Of a DNA stretch of 64,000 bases, positions 1 to 8,343 are shown in pieces. The position numbers and the translations under genes were made by a program. The notes beneath the pieces were generated by a model that was given only the letters and a program-made list of their open reading frames with translations, did not search any database and was not told the DNA's origin. Within the stretch, counting starts at the first letter, position 1; each line of letters opens with the position of its first letter. Origin of the DNA: Acidihalobacter_A sp037381185 (GTDB taxonomy: Bacteria > Pseudomonadota > Gammaproteobacteria > DSM-5130 > Acidihalobacteraceae); the NCBI RefSeq assembly GCF_037381185.1, contig NZ_JARRQY010000005.1, forward strand, positions 1-64,000, written 5' to 3'.

Positions 1-285
1 ACGGGGTGTACGCTCGAGGTCTGCCCGTAGGGACAAGGCCTTTCGGGCGCCTTTCTTTCGTACCTTTCTTTGGGCGTGCAAAGAAAGGTACTCGGGCGCG
101 TCACTCACGTAAGACCAGCACTACCTAACGCTGATTCGCGCACGAAAAGCACCCCAAACGCAAAGCAACGCGAGCGCTTCGCGAATCGTCCCACACCTCA
201 AATCGCGCACGAAATCAGCCGCAAGAGTCTGCAAACACGTCGCCTTCACTGACCACAAACGCTAGTTCACGCCCGAAACGAGCCC
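1..285 (+). repeat. Intergenic composite repeat, copy R1 (truncated by window edge)
   Basis: No gene is supported in bases 1-370. The stretch matches the 3' part of the repeat seen again near 28.0, 53.1 and 53.8 kb. A 13-bp perfect hairpin lies near 73-104: GTACCTTTCTTTG, a 6-nt loop, then CAAAGAAAGGTAC. It is followed by the shared tag CTCGGGCGCGTCAC. Downstream, a degenerate motif close to GATTCGCGCNCGAAA recurs near 133, 201 and 263. The shared block upstream of the hairpin starts at the window edge, so the 5' part of the unit lies outside. A 60-codon frame at 70-252 is a by-product of the repeat. Bases 286-370 show nothing else. Confidence 0.75.
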
Positions 286-370
286 TAAGGATTAGCAAAT
301 GGAGGAAAAACGCCGACTCCAGCACCGCAAAGGCCACCAACTGATCACTCAAGCTCCAAAAAACGGAACT

Positions 371-1015
371 TCAGCGTCGCGCATCCACCGCATCCCGCAA
401 CTGCCCAAGTAACTTCTGCACGCGCTGATGCTTCATCTTCATGGACGCCTTGTTGACGATCAGCCGAGAGCTGATGTCGGCGATCGGTTCCCACGGCTCC
501 AGGCCGTTGGCACGCAAGGTGTTGCCGGTGTCGACCAGATCGACGATGCAGTCGGCCAACCCGACCAGCGGCGCCAACTCCATCGAACCGTACAGTTTGA
601 TGATCTCGACCTGCCGCCCCTGCGAAGCGAAATACGCACGGGCGCTGTCGACAAACTTGGTCGCCACGCGCAGACGGCGGCGCGATTCGGCCTTGCCGCC
701 CTGCGGACCTGCCACCATCAAACGGCACCGCGCGATGCGCAGGTCCAGCGGCTCGTAGATACCCTCGCCGCCATGCTCCATGAGCACGTCCTTGCCCGCA
801 ACGCCGAGATCGGCGGCGCCGTGCTGCACATAGGTCGGCACGTCGGTCGCGCGAATGATCAGCAGACGCACGCCTGGATCGTTGGTCTCCAGAATCAGTT
901 TGCGGCTGGTTTCCGGATCCTCGGCCGGCACAATGCCGGCGTCGGCCAACAGTGGCACGGTGTCCTTGAAGATGCGCCCCTTGGACAGCGCGATGGTCAG
1001 CGTCTGTTCGTTCAC
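371..1015 (-). CDS. hisG: ATP phosphoribosyltransferase, short form (HisG)
   Basis: Catalyses the first step of histidine synthesis, joining ATP and PRPP to give phosphoribosyl-ATP in the cytoplasm. At 214 residues it is the short form, which lacks the C-terminal ACT-like regulatory domain. Known short forms need the HisZ subunit; no hisZ is in this window. The PRPP loop VDTGNTLRANGL is visible near residues 160-171, and DLGVAGKDVLMEHG matches the family. The start is GTG (MNEQTLTIALSKGR), 4 bases after the murA stop, so it is probably co-transcribed as the last gene of the mla-murA operon. Later his genes do not follow; the repeat R1 does. Confidence 0.95.
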   Translation of the reverse strand: MNEQTLTIALSKGRIFKDTVPLLADAGIVPAEDPETSRKLILETNDPGVRLLIIRATDVPTYVQHGAADLGVAGKDVLMEHGGEGIYEPLDLRIARCRLMVAGPQGGKAESRRRLRVATKFVDSARAYFASQGRQVEIIKLYGSMELAPLVGLADCIVDLVDTGNTLRANGLEPWEPIADISSRLIVNKASMKMKHQRVQKLLGQLRDAVDARR

Positions 1016-1019
1016 GAAG

Positions 1020-2279
1020 TCACCCTGCGACCCGACGAATGCGCGCTCCGAGCTGGGCGAGCTTTTCCTCGATGCACTCGTAGCCGCGGTCGATATGGTA
1101 GATGCGATCGACCAGCGTCTCGCCCTTGGCGACCAGGCCGGCCAGGATCAGGCTTGCCGAGGCGCGCAGGTCGGTGGCCATGACCGGCGCGCCGGTCAGC
1201 TCGGGCACGCCGCGCACGATGGCCGTATTGCCGTTGACCTGGATGTTCGCGCCCATGCGCTGCAGCTCCTGCACGTGCATGAAGCGGTTCTCGAACACCG
1301 TTTCGGTGATGCTGGCCACGCCGTCGGCCACCGCATTCAGCGCCGAGAACTGCGCCTGCATGTCGGTGGGGAATGCCGGATACGGCGCCGTCTGCAGATC
1401 GACCGCACGCGGACGCTCGCCATGCATGTCCAGCTCGATCCAGTCCTCGCCGACACGTACTTCGGCACCGGTGGCACGCAGCTTCTGCAGCACCGAATCA
1501 ACGATCGAGGCACAGGTGCGCTTGACGCGCACTCGCCCGCCGCTGATCGCGCCGGCCACCAGAAAGGTGCCCGTTTCGATGCGGTCGGGAAGAACGTCGT
1601 AGTTGCAGCCGTTCAGACGCTCGACGCCATGGATGGTGATCGTGTCGGTACCGGCACCTTCGATGTTGGCACCCATGGCGATAAGACAGTTGGCGAGATC
1701 GACCACTTCGGGTTCGCGCGCCGCATTCTCGATGATCGTGCGGCCCTCGGCCAGCGCCGCTGCCATCATCAGATTCTCGGTACCGGTCACGGTGATGACG
1801 TCCAGCACCAGGCGCGCGCCGTGCAGCCGACCGGCCTTGGCACGGATATAGCCGCCTTCGACCGCGATGTCCGCGCCCATCGCGCGCAAGCCGTCGACAT
1901 GCAGGTTGACCGGCCGCGAACCGATTGCGCAGCCGCCCGGTAGCGACACCTCGGCCTCGCCGAAACGGGCCAGCAGCGGCCCCAGTACCAGGATGGAGGC
2001 GCGCATGGTCTTGACCAGCTCGTAAGCCGCGCGCAGCGTGTGGATACCCTTGGTATCGGTCTCGATGCCCATGCGCTCGTCGACGGTGAGCGACACGCCC
2101 ATGCGCCCGAGCAGCTCCATCATCGTGGTCACGTCGTGCAGATGCGGCACGTTGGCCACCCGCATCGGCCTGTCCGCCAGCAACGTGGCCGCGAGAATCG
2201 GCAGCACCGCATTCTTGGCACCGGAGATACGCACCTCACCGTCGAGGCGGGCGCCGCCGTAGATCAGTAGTTTATCCAT
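1020..2279 (-). CDS. murA: UDP-N-acetylglucosamine 1-carboxyvinyltransferase (MurA)
   Basis: First committed step of peptidoglycan synthesis: transfers enolpyruvate from PEP to UDP-GlcNAc. It has 419 residues, the normal length. Lys22 and Asn23 (GAKNAVLP) and the catalytic Cys117 in PGGCAIGSRPV are present. Cysteine at this position implies the usual fosfomycin-sensitive form. It sits between mlaB and hisG, the order common in gammaproteobacteria, but the BolA-like gene ibaG that often lies just upstream is absent: 111 bases separate it from the mlaB stop. Confidence 0.97.
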   Translation of the reverse strand: MDKLLIYGGARLDGEVRISGAKNAVLPILAATLLADRPMRVANVPHLHDVTTMMELLGRMGVSLTVDERMGIETDTKGIHTLRAAYELVKTMRASILVLGPLLARFGEAEVSLPGGCAIGSRPVNLHVDGLRAMGADIAVEGGYIRAKAGRLHGARLVLDVITVTGTENLMMAAALAEGRTIIENAAREPEVVDLANCLIAMGANIEGAGTDTITIHGVERLNGCNYDVLPDRIETGTFLVAGAISGGRVRVKRTCASIVDSVLQKLRATGAEVRVGEDWIELDMHGERPRAVDLQTAPYPAFPTDMQAQFSALNAVADGVASITETVFENRFMHVQELQRMGANIQVNGNTAIVRGVPELTGAPVMATDLRASASLILAGLVAKGETLVDRIYHIDRGYECIEEKLAQLGARIRRVAG

Positions 2280-2390
2280 GTTCCGCCAACCACCCGCCGC
2301 GGTCCGGCGGGCTCAAAAAGCGCGCATGATAAACGATCGCCGTCGCGACGTCGCCTCGCCGGCGCAGCACCCGGGCAAACTGCGACGCTT

Positions 2391-2696
2391 TCATGCGGTG
2401 GAGGTGCCGCTCAGGATGCCGTCGAGATCGCTGACGTCCATGATGACTCTCATCACCTCGGGCAAATCGCATACCCGCACGCTGCCGCCGGCGCCGCCGG
2501 CCACACGTGCCCACTCCAGCAGGCAGGCCACGGCGGCGCTGTCGGCGCGGGTGATGCCGGCGCACGAAACCTCCACGTCGCCGCCCTTGCCGGCAACGGC
2601 CGCGATCTGCGGCCACAGGCCCGGCACGGTATCCACGGTGACTTCGCCCTCGAGACCGTAGCGCCCGGCTTCGACGGCGCGCAGCGCGGCGTTCAC
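2391..2696 (-). CDS. mlaB: STAS-domain protein of the Mla transporter (MlaB)
   Basis: Small cytoplasmic STAS protein that binds the MlaF ATPase and supports the MlaFEDB complex in retrograde phospholipid transport. The longer open frame reaching 2858 overlaps mlaC and is not used. The likely start is GTG at 2696, overlapping the mlaC stop (GTGA), giving 101 residues. The segment TRADSAAVACLLEW matches the STAS loop and helix containing the conserved DSA motif. It is the last mla gene before murA. Confidence 0.88.
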   Translation of the reverse strand: MNAALRAVEAGRYGLEGEVTVDTVPGLWPQIAAVAGKGGDVEVSCAGITRADSAAVACLLEWARVAGGAGGSVRVCDLPEVMRVIMDVSDLDGILSGTSTA

Positions 2697-3346
2697 GACC
2701 CCGCCTGGCTCTGGGTTCCGCTCTGCGCCTGCTGATTCTGCTGGGTCAGGCGCTTGATCAGGGCATCCAGGCCGGTCTGCTGGATTTCCTCCGAATAGGT
2801 GCTGCGATAGCTCTGCACCAGACTCAGCCCGGAGATGGTCAGATCGTAAATCTTCCATCCCTGATTGGTCTTGAACAGACTGTAGTTCACCGTGACCGGC
2901 TCGTGTCCCTGCGGCACCACCCGGCTATACACCGTCGCGAAACGGCCGTCGGAGGTGTCGCGATTGCTCAAGTACTGGATGCTGGAATCGGGATACTGGC
3001 TAAGAGCCTTGCTATAGGTCCTGATCAGCAGTTCCTGAAACTGTTCGACGAAAGCACTGCGTTGCGCCGGCGTGGCGGTGCGCCAGTAGTGCCCCAGCAC
3101 CAACCGCGAGGAGGCCTGGATATCCACCGCCGGCAGGATGTAGCGGGAAACCAGCTTGTGCACCACCGCCGGCTTGGCCAGCTCTGACTTGGACTGGCTG
3201 TGCAGCGCCTGCAGCGCATCGCTGGCCGCCTGCTTGACGACCGCCTCGGCCGCCTGCACGGATGCGGCATCCTGTGCGGCCCAGGCCGCGGGAGCCGCCG
3301 GCAGCAACAGCAAGACTGTCATCCAAACCCTGAACCACTTCATCAT
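2693..3346 (-). CDS. mlaC: Periplasmic phospholipid-binding protein (MlaC)
   Basis: Shuttles phospholipid between the outer-membrane MlaA complex and the inner-membrane MlaFEDB complex. It has 217 residues. A signal peptide is clear: MMKWFRVWMTVLLLLPAAP followed by an AWA-A type cleavage region. The body has the MlaC/Ttg2D fold signature, including ILPAVDIQASSRLVLGHYWR and the C-terminal WKIYDLTISGLSLVQSYRS. It lies 35 bases downstream of mlaD and overlaps mlaB. Confidence 0.93.
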   Translation of the reverse strand: MMKWFRVWMTVLLLLPAAPAAWAAQDAASVQAAEAVVKQAASDALQALHSQSKSELAKPAVVHKLVSRYILPAVDIQASSRLVLGHYWRTATPAQRSAFVEQFQELLIRTYSKALSQYPDSSIQYLSNRDTSDGRFATVYSRVVPQGHEPVTVNYSLFKTNQGWKIYDLTISGLSLVQSYRSTYSEEIQQTGLDALIKRLTQQNQQAQSGTQSQAGS

Positions 3347-3381
3347 CGTGCTACTCCTTCCGCGAGATCCGCGCCACCCGG

Positions 3382-3843
3382 TTACTTCGACGTGAACTTG
3401 ACCATGAGCTGGCTGATGATCTTCTCCAGCACCACGGCCGACTGGGTGTAGCGGATACGGTCGCCGTTCTTCAGATTCTGCATAGACGATCCCGGCGACA
3501 GCGCGATGTACTGCTCGCCGAGCAGACCCGCGGTATAGATGCTCACCGAGGAGTCCGTGGGAAAATCGTTGTACTGAGGCTTGATGTCCATCGTCACCTT
3601 GGCCTCGAAATTCTTCTTGTCGTAGTCGATCGCGGTCACCCGCCCGACCGTGACGCCCGCCGCCGTCACCGGCGCGCGAACCTTGAGCCCGCCGATGTCG
3701 TTGAAATAGGCGTAGACGGTATAGCCGTTATTGCCTTCCAGGCTGCTGAGGTTGCTGACCTTGAGCGCCAACACCAGAAGGGCGACAACGCCGGCAGCCA
3801 CGAACAAGCCGACCAGAATCTCCACTGAACGCGAGCTCATCAT
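3382..3843 (-). CDS. mlaD: MCE-domain protein of the Mla transporter (MlaD)
   Basis: Inner-membrane-anchored hexameric ring protein that receives phospholipid in the periplasm. It has 153 residues: one N-terminal membrane helix (about residues 8-28, VEILVGLFVAAGVVALLVLAL) and one MCE domain with VYAYFNDIGGLKVRAPVTAA and VSIYTAGLLGEQYIAL. The length is typical of MlaD. It lies 84 bases downstream of mlaE and 35 bases upstream of mlaC, in one operon. Confidence 0.95.
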   Translation of the reverse strand: MMSSRSVEILVGLFVAAGVVALLVLALKVSNLSSLEGNNGYTVYAYFNDIGGLKVRAPVTAAGVTVGRVTAIDYDKKNFEAKVTMDIKPQYNDFPTDSSVSIYTAGLLGEQYIALSPGSSMQNLKNGDRIRYTQSAVVLEKIISQLMVKFTSK

Positions 3844-3927
3844 TGGCTCCCCACTGCGGGTAATTGAAAAAGTGCGCGTCCATTCCGCAGGTCTCCCGCG
3901 GACATGGACAGTTTGCTATCGCCGACC

Positions 3928-4716
3928 TTAACTGCCACTGAACATCAGTGCGGTCATGACGAAATCCAGCCCCAGCACCGCGAGCGACGTGTTCACCACG
4001 GTTCGCGTGGTGGCGCGACTCACGCCTGCCGCAGTGGGCACCGCGTCATAGCCCTCGAACACGGCGATCCAGGCCGCCACCAAACCGAACACGACGCTCT
4101 TGATCACGCCGTTGAGCACATCGTCCTGCAGACTGACGCTACTCTGCATGGCAGACCAGAAGGTACCGTCGTCGACGCCGAGCATCTTGACGCCGACCAG
4201 ATAGCCCCCGAACACGCCCACCGCGTTGAAGATCGCCGCCAGCAGCGGCACCGCGATGAACGCCGCCAGAAAGCGGGGGCCGATCACGCGGCGGAACGGA
4301 TCAACCGCCATCATCTCCATCGCCGAGAGCTGTTCGGTAGCCTTCATCAGACCGATCTCGGCGGTCAGTGCCGAGCCGGCACGGCCGGCGAACAACAACG
4401 CGGTGAGTACCGGCCCGAGTTCACGCACCAGCGACAGTGCCACCACCACGCCGAGCGAACTGACGGCATTGAACTTGACCAGCGTGGTGTAGCCCTGCAG
4501 GCCGAGCACCATGCCCACGAACAGGCCCGACACCGCGACGATCAGCAGCGACAGCACGCCCACCGAATACAGCTCGCGCACCACCAATCCTGGGCGTCGC
4601 AGCGACATGCCCAGGGCGGCCAGAACGCGGACGAAGAATATGCCGCCGCGGCCGAGACGCCCGAAACTGCCCAGCGCCCAGCGCCCCAGCGCCTGCAGCC
4701 CGTCCAAGATATTCAT
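3928..4716 (-). CDS. mlaE: Mla ABC transporter permease (MlaE)
   Basis: Integral membrane permease of the phospholipid transporter. The frame is open back to 4809, but the good start is ATG at 4716 (MNILDGLQALG), which overlaps the mlaF stop as ATGA and gives 262 residues, the usual length. Several hydrophobic segments and the conserved permease stretch VRELGPVLTALLFAGRAGSA are visible, as is EQLSAMEMMAVDPFRRVIGPR. Confidence 0.95.
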   Translation of the reverse strand: MNILDGLQALGRWALGSFGRLGRGGIFFVRVLAALGMSLRRPGLVVRELYSVGVLSLLIVAVSGLFVGMVLGLQGYTTLVKFNAVSSLGVVVALSLVRELGPVLTALLFAGRAGSALTAEIGLMKATEQLSAMEMMAVDPFRRVIGPRFLAAFIAVPLLAAIFNAVGVFGGYLVGVKMLGVDDGTFWSAMQSSVSLQDDVLNGVIKSVVFGLVAAWIAVFEGYDAVPTAAGVSRATTRTVVNTSLAVLGLDFVMTALMFSGS

Positions 4717-5522
4717 GCGCGTCCCAGCAGGTCTTCGGCGTAGTCGGCCGCCGGATAGTGGAAGGGCACCGGCCCGTCGGCCTCCCCGTCCAGAAACTGT
4801 CGCACCCAAGGCGAGGTGTTGTCACGCAACGCATCCGGCGTGCCCTCGGCCACCACCTTGCCGCCGGAAATCACGTAGACCAGATCGGCAATGTTCAAGG
4901 TTTCCGGCACGTCATGCGAGACCACGATACTGCTTAGCCCAAGGCCGTCGTTCAGGCGTTTGATCAACGACACGATCGTCCCCATGGTGATCGGATCGAG
5001 GCCGGTGAACGGCTCGTCGTACATGATCATCATCGGATCCATGGCGATCGCGCGCGCCAGCGCGACGCGACGCGCCATACCGCCGGACAACTCGCTGGGC
5101 ATCAGTCGGCGCGCCCCGCGCAAGCCCACCGCCTGCAGCTTCATCAGCACCAGGCTGCGCAGCACCCCTTCCGGCAGACGCGTGTTCTCGCGCAACGGGA
5201 ACGCAACGTTATCGAACACATCGAGATCGGTCAGCAGCGCACCGCTCTGGAACAGCATCCCCATTCGGCGGCGCAGGCGGTACAGCGCGCCGCCCGACAG
5301 GCGATGCACATCCTCGCCGTCCACCAGGATACGGCCCGAGGACGGACGCAACTGCCCGCCGATCAGTTTGAGCAACGTGGTCTTGCCGGTACCGCTAGGC
5401 CCCATGATCGCAGTCACCTTGCTGCGCGGCACGACCACATTCAAGCCATCGAAAACTACGCGGTCGCCACGGCTGAAGCTCAGATCCTCGATCCGGACCA
5501 GGGGAGTGGATTCAACGGACAT
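4713..5522 (-). CDS. mlaF: Mla ABC transporter ATP-binding protein (MlaF)
   Basis: ATPase of the MlaFEDB complex. It has 269 residues. Walker A is GPSGTGKTT (41-49), the signature is LSGGMARRVALARA and Walker B is MIMYDEPFTGLDP, followed by the SHDV switch histidine. It is the first gene of the minus-strand operon mlaF-E-D-C-B-murA-hisG. The 102 bases between its start and the next minus-strand gene (stop at 5625) are the only room for a local promoter. Confidence 0.96.
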   Translation of the reverse strand: MSVESTPLVRIEDLSFSRGDRVVFDGLNVVVPRSKVTAIMGPSGTGKTTLLKLIGGQLRPSSGRILVDGEDVHRLSGGALYRLRRRMGMLFQSGALLTDLDVFDNVAFPLRENTRLPEGVLRSLVLMKLQAVGLRGARRLMPSELSGGMARRVALARAIAMDPMMIMYDEPFTGLDPITMGTIVSLIKRLNDGLGLSSIVVSHDVPETLNIADLVYVISGGKVVAEGTPDALRDNTSPWVRQFLDGEADGPVPFHYPAADYAEDLLGRA

Positions 5523-5624
5523 GTCATGCTGAGAATGGCGTGGAATGGGGAAGTCTTCGGCAAGACCTGTTCGCTGTCAACCATTGCTCTCCGCCAACGG
5601 CCCGTGGCACTGCATTACCGAAGC

Positions 5625-6182
5625 CTAGAAACCCAGCAATTCGCCCAGCTCTCGCAAGCGCGAGAGCTGGGCGGGAGCCCCCGTAACCAACAGCTGCCTG
5701 CACTGTGGTCCGGGGGCGGCGGCGAAGGCTTCCAGCACTTCGCGCGCAGCACGCAAATCAAGCTCCGTGTCCGCGCGGTACAGGCCAACGGCAGCTTCCC
5801 CCAACCGCCGGCCGGCATCCCACGGCGCCTCGATCACCCGAATGCCCGAGGCCCGCAACGCAGCGGGATCACCCCTCCCTCCCAACCAGATACCGGACAG
5901 CCGTGAACCGAGCGCGGCCAGCGCCGGCACGACCTCCGGATCCGCCAACTGCGCCGGACCACATTCCAGCCACAGCGCGAAATGCTCCGGCAGGTCCTCG
6001 CGCCATGCCCTCAGTTGCACCGCCGACCACGCCGCCGCCGGCAGACCCGCACAGCGAAATTCATTCGTGTAATAGGCCGCCCGCCACTCTTGCGGCAAGT
6101 CCTCCGGATAATACTCTTCGCCCCAGGCCGGGCTCTGCCAATCCCAGGCACCGACATCAACCCGAACCCCTTCGGTTCTCAT
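5625..6182 (-). CDS. DUF72/YecE-like protein
   Basis: Function unknown. The N-terminal part (WDWQSPAWGEEYYPEDLPQE, then WRAAYYTNEFRCAGLP) resembles the start of DUF72 TIM-barrel-like proteins, where a conserved YP..LP and YY.N.F pattern occurs. At 185 residues it is shorter than typical DUF72 members (about 240-290), so it is a short variant. ATG at 6182 is preferred over upstream GTG codons because GAGGA lies 8 bases upstream. It precedes mlaF on the same strand and is divergent from the luciferase-like gene. Confidence 0.65.
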   Translation of the reverse strand: MRTEGVRVDVGAWDWQSPAWGEEYYPEDLPQEWRAAYYTNEFRCAGLPAAAWSAVQLRAWREDLPEHFALWLECGPAQLADPEVVPALAALGSRLSGIWLGGRGDPAALRASGIRVIEAPWDAGRRLGEAAVGLYRADTELDLRAAREVLEAFAAAPGPQCRQLLVTGAPAQLSRLRELGELLGF

Positions 6183-6281
6183 CACCACGGTCCTCTTCGC
6201 TCAGCGCGCATATCGCATTGCAGACCATCCCGTACAGACCGCATGTCCCGGCCTCGGCGACGTAGTACACTGCGTCCCGCC

Positions 6282-7361
6282 ATGCGCTTCGATCTGTTCA
6301 ACGAACTTTCCGTACCGACCTTTACCGGCCGCAGCGAAGCCGAGGTCTTCTCGGCCACGCTGGACCAATGGGCGTTTGCCGAAACCCTCGGCTTCGACAC
6401 CGGCTGGCTGGTCGAACACCATTTCATGCCTGAATATTCGCACAGCACCTCACCCGGCCTGTTCCTTGCCGCCGCCAGCCAGCGAACGCAGCGCCTGCGC
6501 CTCGGCCACGCCATCATCCCGCTGCCCTACCATCATCCGGTACAGGTCGCCGAACAGGTCGCCACCCTCGACGTACTATCGGGCGGGCGTATCGAGTTCG
6601 GCTACGGCCGGGGCTTCTCGCCCACCGAATACGAAGCCTTCGGCCGCCACATGCGCGACAGCCGCAGTTACACCGCCGAGGCGCTGGCCATTATCCGTCA
6701 GGCATTCACCCGCGGTCGCGTCGACTTCCAGGGCGAACACTTTCAGCTCCGGGAGTTGGACGTCCTGCCGCGCGTGCTGCAGGCACCGCACCCTCCCATA
6801 TGGGCCGCCGCCGTCAGCCCGGAAAGCTTCGAGCTGGCCGCCCGCGAAGGGGTCGGTGTGCTGGTCGGCCCGTTCAAACCGTGGTTCATGGTGCGCGAGG
6901 ACATCCGTCTCTATCGCGACGCCTGGCAGCACCATCACGGGCAGGATACGCCGCCGCCGGAAAAGAACGCGCGCATCGCCATGACCGTGGGCGTGCACTG
7001 CCACGCCGACCACCGCACCGCCCGCCGCGAGGCGCGCGAAGGTTTCGTCTGGCTATACCGGCACCTGCTGGGCCAGACACGCGAGATCCTCGAGCGTCTC
7101 TACGAGAGCTACGAATACTACCGCCGCTTCGGCAAGCTGGGCACGCTGATGGGCAAAGCCATCAGCCTGAGCGTACTGGAGACCCTGGGCATGACCATCG
7201 TCGGCGACCCGGCCCATTGCCGCCGTCGCCTGCAGGAACTGCGCGAGGCCGGCGTCGATCACGTGCTGTGCGCCTTCGGCGCCGGCGTCATGGCGCAGGA
7301 CCAGACCGAATCCGGCATGCGCCTGTTCGCCGAACAGGTCATGCCCGATTTCGCCGACTGA
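6282..7361 (+). CDS. Luciferase-like (LLM class) flavin-dependent monooxygenase
   Basis: The 359-residue protein matches the bacterial luciferase-like F420/FMN TIM-barrel family: WLVEHHFMPEYS, LRLGHAIIPLPYHHPVQVAEQ, LDVLSGGRIEFGYGRGF and a C-terminal VGDPAHCRRRLQELREAGVD. The substrate cannot be told from sequence. The open frame extends to 5982, but the conserved start is MRFDLFNELSVP. It overlaps the next gene by one base (TGATG), so the two are translationally coupled. Confidence 0.85.
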   Translation: MRFDLFNELSVPTFTGRSEAEVFSATLDQWAFAETLGFDTGWLVEHHFMPEYSHSTSPGLFLAAASQRTQRLRLGHAIIPLPYHHPVQVAEQVATLDVLSGGRIEFGYGRGFSPTEYEAFGRHMRDSRSYTAEALAIIRQAFTRGRVDFQGEHFQLRELDVLPRVLQAPHPPIWAAAVSPESFELAAREGVGVLVGPFKPWFMVREDIRLYRDAWQHHHGQDTPPPEKNARIAMTVGVHCHADHRTARREAREGFVWLYRHLLGQTREILERLYESYEYYRRFGKLGTLMGKAISLSVLETLGMTIVGDPAHCRRRLQELREAGVDHVLCAFGAGVMAQDQTESGMRLFAEQVMPDFAD

Positions 7362-8299
7362 TGCGCCTGGTGGTCAGCGGCAGCGCGGGCCGGCTCGCCC
7401 GCGTGCTCGTCCCTCGCCTGCTCGCCGAACCCGGCATCGAACGCATTCACGGCATCGACCACCGCGCCGCGGACTACGCCGATCCCCGCTACGTGCACCA
7501 TCGCCTGGACGTGCGCGACCCCGCCGCGGCCGAGGTCTGCGCCGACGCCGACGCGCTGGTGCACCTGGCTTTCGTGCTCATGGGCGGGGGCCTCGGCCGG
7601 CGCCGCCACAACCGCGAAACCATTCGCGCCGTCAACATCGAGGGCAGCCGGCAGCTGTTCGAAGCCGCGGCGCAACACGGCCTCGGCCGGATCGTCTTCA
7701 TCTCCAGTGCCGCAGTCTATGGCGCCTGGCCCGACAATTCTCCGCTGCTCGACGAAAACACGCCGCTGCGCGCCATGCCCGGCTTCGCCTACGCGGAGGA
7801 CAAGGTGGCCGTCGAACGACTACTCGACGGCTTCGAGGCGGCACATCCCAACGTCGCCGTCACCCGCCTGCGTCCGCACGCCATCATCGGCCCGCACGCG
7901 CACCCGTTCCTCAACCGCGTGCTCCGCCAGCCTTTCTATCCGGCCTCCCGCGCGCTGACCCAGTGCGTCTGGGAAGACGACGTGGCCGAAGCGATCGCGC
8001 TGACCCTCTCCCACCATGCTGCCGGAGCCTACAACCTGGCGGCGCAGCCGGCCCTGAGCCTGCGTGACATGCTTGGCCACACGCGCCGGGTGCGCCTGCC
8101 GCTGCCGCTGGGTCCGGCCACCGTGGTACATCGCCTGCTGTGGTGGCTCACGCCCGCGGTCGGCGAGCCCGGCTGGGTGCAGGGCACGCGCCATTCGCTG
8201 GCGCTGGACACGCGCCGCGCGGAACGCGAACTGGGCTGGCACCCGCGCCACAACGTCTACGCCTGCCTGGACCGCCTCGCCGGCAGCCGGAATGTATAA
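7361..8299 (+). CDS. NAD-dependent epimerase/dehydratase family protein (extended SDR)
   Basis: The 312-residue protein has an extended-SDR Rossmann start, MRLVVSGSAGRLARVLVPRL, with GSAGRLA in place of the classic GxxGxxG. It has FISSAAVYG and an FAYAEDKVAVE segment in which the catalytic tyrosine and lysine pair (YxxxK) is present as YAEDK. Such proteins act on nucleotide sugars or related substrates; the substrate here is unknown. It starts on the stop codon of the luciferase-like gene, suggesting one transcript. Confidence 0.8.
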   Translation: MRLVVSGSAGRLARVLVPRLLAEPGIERIHGIDHRAADYADPRYVHHRLDVRDPAAAEVCADADALVHLAFVLMGGGLGRRRHNRETIRAVNIEGSRQLFEAAAQHGLGRIVFISSAAVYGAWPDNSPLLDENTPLRAMPGFAYAEDKVAVERLLDGFEAAHPNVAVTRLRPHAIIGPHAHPFLNRVLRQPFYPASRALTQCVWEDDVAEAIALTLSHHAAGAYNLAAQPALSLRDMLGHTRRVRLPLPLGPATVVHRLLWWLTPAVGEPGWVQGTRHSLALDTRRAERELGWHPRHNVYACLDRLAGSRNV

Positions 8300-8343
8300 T
8301 CGCGCCCTCGCCCACCGCCACGCCGACAAGCCAAGCCCCTGAC

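Noticed and set aside
70..252. 60-codon open frame at the left edge
   Set aside because: It is entirely within repeat R1 and mirrors frames in the other copies; no ribosome site, no conserved protein.
128..283. Regularly spaced motifs considered as a CRISPR array
   Set aside because: The repeats are degenerate, only two or three per copy, with variable 60-80 base spacing; no cas genes are nearby.
428..1943. Long plus-strand frames opposite hisG and murA (251 and 362 codons)
   Set aside because: They are antisense shadows of well-identified genes; composition and lack of motifs show no coding.
2272..2616. A 114-codon minus-strand frame in the mlaB-murA gap, considered as a missing ibaG
   Set aside because: It is arginine/glycine-rich, overlaps mlaB out of frame and has no BolA features.
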